Position numbers and translations under genes: made by a program
Notes under the pieces: generated by a model
Seen by the model: the letters and a program-made list of their open reading frames with translations, nothing else
Databases searched by the model: none
Told to the model about the DNA's origin: nothing
In this document: positions 1 to 8,200 of the stretch, piece after piece
Layout of the letters: every line of letters begins with the position of its first letter
How positions within the stretch are numbered: position 1 is the stretch's first letter
NCBI GenBank assembly: GCA_002887195.1
Contig: PJAB01002095.1
Location: 1 to 10,520 of the forward strand
Origin: Chrysochromulina parva
Taxonomy: Eukaryota > Haptophyta > Prymnesiales > Chrysochromulinaceae
Direction: 5' to 3'
Length of the DNA: 10,520 bases

Positions 1-68
1 GTGAAGAAAGTTCCAAGATTTCCTCCCTTTCCCCAAACTAAATAGTGAGAAAGTTCCTAGACCTCCTA
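1..68 (+). repeat. Diverged direct repeat, two copies
   Basis: GTGAAGAAAGTTCCAAGA at 1-18 and GTGAGAAAGTTCCTAGA at 45-61 differ by one deleted base and a few substitutions. Both are followed by a TCCT-containing C/T stretch. The spacing is 44 bp. This could be part of a longer repeat continuing left of the window. Confidence 0.45.
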
Positions 69-294
69 GCGCCCCCTGGGGCGTACCCCCTCGAGAAAAA
101 GCACGGGGCGGTTTGTCGTGAAGTGGTGGTTGTACACGAAGCTGCCACGAGCGCGGAGCGTCGCCATTAGGTCTACTTTTCTGGTACCTCTGGAGGCAGT
201 CTTTGCCCACACGATTGACTCTACAAGGCTCCGCTTCCGCAAACACGATCATTTCCTCGCGAGTTGCATATACCATATTTTAAATAATATTGAA

Positions 295-349
295 CCCCCC
301 CCCCCTGACTAGGGGAAAACTCGACCCCCCTCGACTAGGGAAAACTGGC
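295..349 (+). repeat. Two tandem copies of a C-run plus GACTAGGG-AAAACT unit
   Basis: Copy one is C11 followed by TGACTAGGGGAAAACTCGA (295-324). Copy two is C6 followed by TCGACTAGGGAAAACTGGC (325-349). A looser third version, a C-run then TCGAGAAAAAGC, sits at about 86-101. The pair directly follows an AT-rich island at 267-294. Confidence 0.65.
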
Positions 350-410
350 ATACCTCCCACAAATAAAAAGAGTTTGATAATCTCTCACTGTAGAAATTCT
401 TAGAAACTAG

Positions 411-458
411 CTGCTTGCTTTTCTGTTACTTTTCACTTTTCCTGCTCTTTTCTTTCAG
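411..458 (+). other. Pyrimidine tract ending in CAG, resembling a 3' splice site
   Basis: A long T/C-rich run ends in TTTCTTTCAG at 449-458, the form of a eukaryotic 3' splice site (or spliced-leader acceptor) on the plus strand. What follows to 636 has no convincing protein. The nearest good gene is on the other strand, so use of this site is unproven. Confidence 0.25.
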
Positions 459-492
459 AGAGGTCCCTCAGGTCCCCCAGGGTCTCTTTCCA

Positions 493-534
493 GGAGAGTG
501 GTCTCCCACCTTTGGGAGACCTTACTCTCCACCA
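493..534 (+). other. Strong two-part hairpin with 7-bp outer stem followed by ACCA
   Basis: The inner arms GGTCTCCCA (500-508) and TGGGAGACC (513-521) pair perfectly over nine bases around a CCTT loop. The outer arms GGAGAGT (493-499) and ACTCTCC (524-530) add seven perfect pairs, with only a TT bulge (522-523) between the stems. The outer stem is followed by ACCA (531-534), as in a tRNA acceptor end, but the element is about 42 bases and has no D or T arm. It lies downstream of the LisH stop codon, so it may be in that mRNA's 3' region. Confidence 0.6.
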
Positions 535-658
535 CTCCGGCCGGGCTCGCGGACACGACATTGTCGTCAGAAGTCCCTTCGCAGTGAGGGGAAAAAGGGT
601 CCAACAGCTACACGGTCAAGTCGCTCCAGCGTCTAGAGCAAACCTCTTGATAATGCCA

Positions 659-2266
659 TCATTTTCGTGCGTAGAGCCGGCTCAGGAATGAGTCTATGTT
701 GACGAAGTTTGGAAAGGCGGCCGCCGCGACGTTATTTGGCGGCCGGCAAGCCGCGTCGGCCGAAATCGTGAGCTGCGTTCCGTCGCATCCCGCTTCTGTC
801 CTACTGTCCCAAGCTGTCACGGCTACTTGACCGCCGGCCGCAGTAGGTGCATCAGCAGCCAGAAGAGATGGGGTCGGGGCGACGGGTACTGCGATCGGTG
901 ACGCAATTATAACGGCGTCACTAGCAAAGTCACGCTTAATGCCATCTTGCGCGACTGCATCTGGGTCGCTGCTTGCAGCCATCGTTTGTGGCAGGGTTGA
1001 TCGGATGATTTCCGCAGGCAATGTTGTAGTGGCGAGTGTAACGGGCTGGGCGTGCGAAGATGGTGGCAGTGTAGCAACCTGCGGACGCGTACCGAGCGGC
1101 TGAATGGAGCACCCCGAGCAGGCGGGTGACATACCGTGCGACTCACAAGGGCGAGAGAAGGTCGTCAGCATCGTCGAAGCTTGCGGGTCTGCCAACAGCG
1201 ACTGAACAATCTCGTCCACACTCATCTCGTCGACCCGGAGGCGAAAGCGGCCGACGTCCTCACTGCCATCGCCATTGCTACCCCGCTCTCCTCCAACGGC
1301 GCCACTATTTTCTCGTTCAGTCAGCGCGTGTGCGTACAGCACGCGTTCCGCCACGCTGCTGCTGCCGCCTCGGTCACTGCCGCCGCCACTGCGGCCGTCA
1401 CTGCCGCCGCCACTGCCGTCGCCACTGCCGTCGCCACTAACGCCGCTGCCGCCGCTACTGACGCCGCTACGAATGAGCGCAGGAGCAGTGTTTATCCTCT
1501 GCGCGATCGCCTCTCCGAGCAGCGTCTCGTTGAAAGGCATCGGCGGCGGTTCCGTCGCGCCATGCAGGCTGCCGCGGCCGCCGCCTGCACATCCACAGCT
1601 GTCTGGGCTCGCGCGACAATCCAACGATCTGCAATCGGCCGCAGGCGGCATGACCGCGCATGAGGGCACGCCGGCTGCCATCTCGGGGCGCACCTCGGGT
1701 CGCCAGTGCATGCGGCACGATGACGCAAGGGGTGTGCCATCAGGCAGAAGGCGCTGAGGTTGGGCACATTTGCGCTTGCGAATCGTCGGTTGACTGGCTG
1801 GCAGCATAGCGACAGCAGCGACACTCACCACCGCCATTAAACCGGGATCGGAGGCACTCGCGATGTTGGCGAGCTGCGCCCGCGGCGCTGGGACCAACGG
1901 TGCGAATGGCGCGGTACACGTTGGGAGAGCAGGCAGGTTGTGACCATCTGTGCCACAAAACGCCCTGTCACCGAGGAGTCCACTCATCTTCTCGACGCAG
2001 TCACGCACAGCCGGACGTCCGACGAAGGCGCGAGCAAACGCCGCCCGCTGGCGTGTTCTCGTTTCCAGCACCACATACTCGTTGAGAATGGCTTTTAGGC
2101 TCTTCGCTCTTAATGGTGGCTTGGGCGGCACGATCAGGCGCAGCGCTCCGATGGCTTCGTGCATGAAAGCTGTGGCGGATGCGTCGTACGCATTCTCCCG
2201 CAAGTAGAGCAGTACGAGCGTGGCCAGCTCCGGCGCTGTGACCTCGTGAAGCGCCTCAAAAGCCAT
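659..2266 (-). CDS. LisH-domain protein, NPAT-like at its N-terminus
   Basis: A 535-residue protein divergent from POLE. Residues 13-38 fit a LisH dimerisation motif (hydrophobic helix with YLRENAYDASATAF). The stretch after it, at 57-70, contains ILNEYV followed by a charged run. This LisH plus ILNEYV arrangement is what I recall from the N-terminus of NPAT, the nuclear co-activator of histone genes, so a nuclear transcriptional role is inferred. A basic RKRK at 163-166 could be a nuclear localisation signal. The middle and C-terminal parts look disordered: Cys/Pro-rich 180-230, a Gly/Ser/Asp run at 268-303, a short acidic-amphipathic stretch at 345-370 (VDEIVQSLLADP), and an Ala/Pro-rich tail ending in IDSFLSRLY. 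The ATG at 2266 is the first ATG of the frame, has a good context (AAAATGG), and is needed to keep the LisH helix. An open extension to 2485 begins only with TTG and is the reverse of POLE coding sequence. The gene is surely real by coding style. The NPAT link is tentative, and another LisH scaffold protein is possible. Confidence 0.85.
   Translation of the reverse strand: MAFEALHEVTAPELATLVLLYLRENAYDASATAFMHEAIGALRLIVPPKPPLRAKSLKAILNEYVVLETRTRQRAAFARAFVGRPAVRDCVEKMSGLLGDRAFCGTDGHNLPALPTCTAPFAPLVPAPRAQLANIASASDPGLMAVVSVAAVAMLPASQPTIRKRKCAQPQRLLPDGTPLASSCRMHWRPEVRPEMAAGVPSCAVMPPAADCRSLDCRASPDSCGCAGGGRGSLHGATEPPPMPFNETLLGEAIAQRINTAPALIRSGVSSGGSGVSGDGSGDGSGGGSDGRSGGGSDRGGSSSVAERVLYAHALTERENSGAVGGERGSNGDGSEDVGRFRLRVDEMSVDEIVQSLLADPQASTMLTTFSRPCESHGMSPACSGCSIQPLGTRPQVATLPPSSHAQPVTLATTTLPAEIIRSTLPQTMAASSDPDAVAQDGIKRDFASDAVIIASPIAVPVAPTPSLLAADAPTAAGGQVAVTAWDSRTEAGCDGTQLTISADAACRPPNNVAAAAFPNFVNIDSFLSRLYARK
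1358..1465 (-). repeat. Low-complexity Gly/Ser/Asp-coding repeat inside the LisH gene
   Basis: Imperfect repeats of 6, 9 and 12 bp built on CACTGCCGCCGC and CACTGCCGTCGC (plus-strand reading) encode the Gly/Ser/Asp-rich residues 268-303 of the LisH protein. All units are multiples of three, so the frame is kept. The stretch probably acts as a flexible linker between the N-terminal LisH part and the C-terminal half, and is likely to vary in length between strains. Confidence 0.75.
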
Positions 2267-2289
2267 TTTGGGGGAGGGGGGGGGGAGAT
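2267..2289. promoter_or_regulatory. 23-bp head-to-head gap between two start codons, with G5-A-G10 tract
   Basis: The whole space between the ATG of the LisH gene (2266, minus) and the ATG of POLE (2290, plus) is 23 bp. It holds a run of five G, one A, then ten G (2270-2285) on the plus strand, read as a C/T tract by the LisH gene. Both ATGs have acceptable contexts: AAA before and G after for LisH; G at -3 and G at +4 for POLE. No TATA box fits in this space. Core promoter elements must therefore lie within the two coding sequences, or the leaders are nearly absent. That this is a bidirectional promoter is inferred from the geometry only. Confidence 0.4.
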
Positions 2290-5200
2290 ATGGCCTTCGG
2301 ACAGGACTTATTGGAAATCTGGCGCGAAGTCGCAATGTTTCGGCGGAATGTTCAGCGCCCTGCGCGAGCGACCGCCCATGTGCCGCTCGCCGAACGCGCT
2401 GCGGAGATCGACCGAATGGACGCAGTCTTTGGGTACGAGAAGCTCGACGAGCTACATGAAGGAGATCGCGTAGGTTGGTTGACAAACATGCGCACGGTCA
2501 TGCTTGAGAAAGGTGAGGATGCGAAAGAGCTCTCCGCAGTCGAATACTACTTCCTTGCCCCCGACGGTTCGGGATTCAAATGCACTCAGCCTCACGAGGC
2601 TTACTTTTACATTGCCGTCTCTGAGGGGCACGCCTCCGACGTGGATTCCAGCTTGCGCCGCCGCTTTGCTGAGCAGATAAAAGACATCCGGCATGTGCAC
2701 AAGGAGGATCTCGAGTTGCCGAACCATCTTTCTGGAAAGCGGAAACTCTATCTTCAGCTGCTGTTTCGTAATACGCGCGACCTCATGGAGGTGCGCCGGC
2801 TGCTGCTACCGGCAGTCCAGAAAAATCGCGCCAAAAGCTCTGCATCTGCTGTCTACAGCGGCGAGGGCTCCCTCGACGCCGCCAGTGCCTCAAGCAGAGG
2901 TCCTAGGGCAGCGGCTGCAGCTATCGGCGCCAGCACCAGCCGCAGCTCCGACGGCTGGCTCGATCGCATCGAAGGCATCAGAGAATTCGACGTGCCGTAT
3001 CACCAGCGCGTTGCCATCGACACGGGCCGTCGCGTAGGCAAGTGGTACTACGTGAGAGACTACGGGCGCGACCAGCCGCCGACGCTCACTTTCTGTGCGG
3101 AACGCGAGGCCTTTGGCGAGCCGCGTGTACTCGCGTTTGACATCGAGTGCGTCAAGCAGCCACTAAAATTCCCGGACTCAAAGGTCGATCCTATCATGAT
3201 GATCTCCTACATGATCGACGGCATCGGATTTCTTATCATCAATCGCGAGGTCGTCTCCGAGGACATCGCTGACTTCGAGTACACTCCCAAATCCGAGTTT
3301 CCTGGCCCATTCACGGTCTTCAACGAGACTGACGAGGGCAACACACTGCGCAAGTTCTGCGCGCACATGCGTGAGCTGCACCCGCATGTCGTGGTAACGT
3401 ACAACGGCGACAGCTTCGACTGGCCGTACATCAACACGCGCTGTGAGCTGTTGGGCATCGACCTCAAGAGAGAGACTGGATTCGCGCCGTCTACGTCAGA
3501 CTCCGGTCAGTACTTTCTGTCGTCGGCAACGACGCATATTGATTGCATTCACTGGGTGAGGCGCGACTCCTACCTGCCGGCGGGCTCTCATGGTCTTAAA
3601 GCCGTGTGCCGCGCCAAGCTCGGATATGATCCCCTCGAGATCGATCCCGAGGACATGACGCGCTTCGCCGTCGAGCAGCCCCAGCTCATGTCGTCGTACT
3701 CTGTCTCCGACGCCGTAGCCACCTATTACCTGTACATGAAGTACGTGCACGGATTCATCTTCTCGCTGTCGACGGTGATCCCTATGACGCCGGACGAGGT
3801 GCTGCGCAGGGGCTCAGGTACGCTGTGTGAGTCGCTGCTGATGGTTGAAGCCTATAGAGCGAACGTAATCTGCCCAAACAAGCAAGTCGACGACGTTTCC
3901 GCATCTCACGATGGCCACCTCCTCGAAAGTGAGACGTACGTGGGCGGCCATGTCGAGTGCCTGCAAACTGGAATCTACCGGGATGACATTCCGGTCAAGT
4001 TCAAACTTAAAGCAAGCGCCCTGCAAGGCCTGCTTGACCGATTGGATGAGACGCTCGACTACCAGATATGGCTCGAAGGCCTGCGGCGTGAAGAGATCAC
4101 CAATTATGGCGCTGTGCGCGCCGCCATTGCTGAGAAGCTCGAGACTCTTCGTGACAACCCAACGCGTTCGGAGGAGCCCGTGATCTATCACCTGGACGTG
4201 GGCGCCATGTACCCAAACATCATCCTCACCAATCGGCTGCAGCCGCCGGCGATCGTGACTGAGCAGACGTGCGCAGCTTGTGTGCACAATCAGCCCGAAT
4301 CTGACTGCAAGCGCCCCCTCAAATGGATGTGGCGCGGCCAGGTCTTTCCGGCATCCCTTCAGGAATCGGATATGGTGCGCGCTACGCTCGAGTACGAGAA
4401 CGTACCAAACCCCGAGCCTGGCGCACCCCCGATAGCGTTCCTCGAGCTAGATCCTGAGACGCAAAACAAGAGGTTTCGCCAGCGCCTCAAAGAATACTGT
4501 CAGAAGGCGTTTGCGAAAGCGCACGTCACGAAGTCTGAAGAGAAGACCGCTGTTACGTGCCAGCGCGAGAATCCATTCTACATCGACACCGTGCGTGCCT
4601 TCCGGGACCGTCGGTATGAGTACAAGCGACTCAACAAAACGTGGGCCAAGAAGCGCCAGACGGCCGAGGTCGCCGGCGACGCGTCGGCTCTCATGGAAGC
4701 GAAGGCGATGTGCGTGCTGTACGACTCGCTGCAGCTTGCGCACAAGTGCATCCTCAACTCCTTCTATGGCTACGTGATGCGCCGCGGGGCTCGATGGTAC
4801 TCGATGGAGATGGCGGGCGTCGTGACTTATACAGGCGCGGCCATCATCAAGGAGGCACGAGCGCTCGTCGAGGGCATCGGCAAGACGCTCGAGCTTGATA
4901 CCGACGGCATTTGGTGCGTTTTCCCTCGGTGCTTTCCGCAAGACTTCACCTTGACGACGAACTTAGAGGGCAAGTCTAAGGTGTCCTTCTCATATCCCTG
5001 TACGATGCTCAACGTCGACGTCGACCGCACCTGCGCCAATCCGCAGTACCAGCGGCTCGATGTCGGAAGCGGCATGTACTCCAAGCAGCGAGAACAGTCC
5101 ATCTTCTTCGAGGTCGATGGCCCGTACAAAGCGATGATCTTGCCTGCCTCGACCGAAGAGGGCAAGCTGTTGAAGAAGCGGTACGCGGTCTTTGAGCTGG

Positions 5201-8200
5201 ATGGCAAGCTAGCAGAGCTCAAGGGATTCGAGCTCAAGCGTCGCGGCGAGCTCAAACTGATCAAGGTCTTCCAGACCGAGGTCTTCGGTGAGGGCTCGGA
5301 CTCCCCTTTCCTCAAAGGGGAAGATCTTGCCTCCTGCTACGCCAAGGTTGCTGAGGTGGCGGATCGCTGGGTGGATGTTCTCGACTCGCGTGGCGCCGAC
5401 ATGGAGGACGAGGAGCTGCTCGAGCTCGTCTCCGAGCAAAAGTCCATGTCCAAGGCCCTCGAAGACTACGGGGAGCAAAAATCGACAGCCATTACTGTTG
5501 CCCGGCGTCTCGCTGAGTTCTTGGGTGACCAGATGGTAAGGGATGCAAACCTTGCTTGCAAATACATCATTTCGTACCAACCAGCGACAGCGCCAGTTAC
5601 CGAACGCGCCATACCTGTTGCCATATTCGATGCCGAAATTGCGGTGAAGGCCCACTATCTGCGCCGATGGCTCAAGGATCGGTCGCTGGATGCGGGCAAC
5701 ATGGACTTGCGGAGCATCATCGACTGGAGCTACTACCGAAGCCGCCTCGATGCGGCTATCCAAAAGATCATCACGGTGCCAGCAGCGTTGCAGCAAGTGC
5801 CCAATCCGGTGCCACGGGTCAAGCATCCTGACTGGTTGCACGCGATGGTGCGCAAGCAGAACGACACGCACCAGCAGGCGTCCGTCAAGGACATGTTCCA
5901 AGCAGCACTCGCTCGGGCTGATACGCAGTTCGACCTTGGTGATTTGGCTGGCCTCGAAGATCGTAGCGAATGTGGAAGGCAGCACGTTGTCCATCGTCGA
6001 AGTCTGAGCGCCTCAGTTCCCCAAAGCTCCCTGGCGCCTGGCCCTCCAGGTAACTCAGAGTGCCCGGGCACAGAGCGCCTCGATGCGACCCACCCTGCGC
6101 AAGCTGGCATTGTAAGCCAAGTGACAGATCTGATCACTCTACACGGCTCGGCTGATTGGCTCGCCAAGCGCAAGTGCGTATGGCGCGCCCTGCGAACGGA
6201 GAAAAAGCGGTTGCGGCGCGATCAGGAGCAGAGAGAAAGATCTACCGGCGCACGCAGCGGCGGCGGACAAGCAATGAAGCGCGCGCGCGGTGGTCTCGGC
6301 AGCTTCTACGCCGATCAGGCGCTCACCGTGAACAACGCGCACTGGCAAGTGCTGACTGTTAAAGAGACGCCCAACCCTGGTGAATTCAGCATATGGGTGA
6401 TGATCTCCGATGGCTTAGACGTCGCAACGCTCCATCAAATTCCTGTTGTGGTGCCACGCCAGCTTTACGTGAATGTGCTTGGCGCCCAAGATGCGCCCAG
6501 GTGGGTCAAGGTGTCGCGGACGCTGCCCCGCGGTGCGCCATCGCTCTTCACGTACGAGGTATCGATGCCCGAATCCGAATTTATTGACTCCGCGTCTGAC
6601 ATGGCCAAGTGGCTTCACCACAAGGACGTGTGCGCCGTGTATCACACGCACACAACGCCTCTTCTTCAGCTCATAACGCACATCGGTTGCTGTTGCCACG
6701 TCGCACGCGGCGTGCCGCGACGCTCGCCGCACGAAGGGTTTGCACTCCATGAGTTGCGGCAATCGGCTGACCAGGATGCCTACCTCAGCCCGCCTCATGA
6801 CCGTCACACAGACAGCGACAAAGCTGGGTCTGCCAAGCTACTTGTGCTCTACGCAGCAGGCTCGGCCTCGCGCGGTGTTGTCAGCGTCTGCGCTGCTCAT
6901 GCCCGAAATGGCGTTTTGATCCTGATACGGCCGCGCGGTTCAACAACCTCCGCTGATGCCCGCACGACCGTGCTTAACCACCCAGCTGCGGTTGACTTGA
7001 CACTGACGCTCGAGGCCGCGAGCTCTTGGGCAGAAGCGTTTGCGCGCGTTGGCATTGTACTGCAAGCGATGCGCTCAGCGTCACGCAGGCCCATCGTTGC
7101 GCTTGCGCAGTCGCGTCACGACGTGTCATCGCTCCAAGAGCTCATCCCACAGCTGAAGCAGCTGCCGACCATCAGCGTGCCCCACAACCGTGCCGACGCG
7201 GCGAGAATAGACGATGGCTCTCTCGCTCTTGGAGGGGCGTGGCAGCCGCGCGCGCTCGAGCTTGCTCTCGACAGATACATGGAAATGGCACCGTGGTGGG
7301 CGCGTCGCGTCGACATGGCTCGGTATGCTGGAATACCTGTCGGTTGCCTGCCCGCCGACGCTTCGGCCTTCGCGATCGACGTGCTCATGCATCGCCGCCT
7401 GTTGCACAGCGGCCACCTCTCTTGGCTCTCGCCATCGCCATTGCCCGATCTCGGAGGCCAACCGGCGCTGTCGACAGACGGCGGTGGAGCCGAGGAGATT
7501 CCTCCCCCCGAGATTATGAACCCGGGCATGTACCGACGCCTTTGCATCGAGCTTCAGCTTGACAATCTTGCCGTCGACACGATCCTTGAAATGCGCCATG
7601 TGCACACTCTCGAAGGCATCGACCTGGGCAAGGATATGGTGCGTTCCGCCGCGACAAGCGACTCCGCAGCTTCGGCAGCAGCGCTGGGCAGCGGCGGCCA
7701 CGGCGTCGACGACAGTAGCATCGCCGCTGCATCCGCGCTTCGCGTGCTCCGCCTCATGTTGTCAGAGTGGATGCGAAGCGTGCTGCATGAGGGAGATACG
7801 AGAGCCGACCTTTTGCTGATGAACATCAACCGCTGGCTGTGCTCGTCGGCCTCGCTGCTGTACGACCCGGCGGTCCACCGAATGGTGCAGCTTCTGATGA
7901 AAAAAGTCTGGATGCAGCTACTTGCCGAGGTGCGCTCACTAGGTGCGGTTATCGTACACGCGAGCTTCACTCGCCTCACCATTGCCACCGACAAGATGAG
8001 CCTGGCTGATGGCCAGGCCTACGTTGGCTTTCTGCTGAGCTCGCTTTCCACGAAGCCCATTTTCTCGTTCCTACGGTTGACACCGCTGCGCTTCTGGTCG
8101 TCACTCCTTTACCTCGACACGCTCAACTTTGGTGGCCTCGCGCAAGAGACGCAATCATTCATGCCGCCGCCCAACGCCCCTGGCGCACACGACGCCGGCA

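Larger units (their letters stand above)
1..658. other. Left non-coding region, downstream of the LisH gene
   Basis: No reading frame here looks like a protein. Frames at 118-312 and 415-636 are short, start with non-ATG codons and have no recognisable content. The region holds diverged repeats near 1-68, an AT-rich island at about 267-294, a C-rich repeat pair at 295-349, an AATAAA at 362-367 (plus), a pyrimidine tract ending in CAG (about 411-458) and a strong hairpin at 493-530. The last 200 bases should include the 3' untranslated region of the LisH gene, but I found no AATAAA or TGTAA on the minus strand to place its end. Confidence 0.6.

Noticed and set aside
493..534. A true tRNA gene at the hairpin with ACCA end
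   Set aside because: At about 42 bases it is too short, it lacks D, anticodon and T arms, and there is no B-box sequence.
1136..1757. Alanine-rich and proline-rich plus-strand frames opposite the LisH gene
   Set aside because: They are low-complexity by-products of the Gly/Ser/Asp repeat and GC-rich codons on the minus strand.
2267..2485. N-terminal extension of the LisH frame back to 2485, with an arginine-rich, presequence-like composition
   Set aside because: It begins with TTG and contains no ATG, and it is exactly antisense to conserved POLE coding sequence. The composition follows from the POLE codons.
5209..5994. 261-codon open frame on the minus strand within POLE
   Set aside because: It has no recognisable content, and it overlaps the conserved polymerase core whose codon bias explains the open frame.
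6001..6120. Possible intron in the POLE linker (GTAACT near 6049)
   Set aside because: The frame stays open throughout, the linker is poorly conserved in the family, and no good branch point and acceptor follow.
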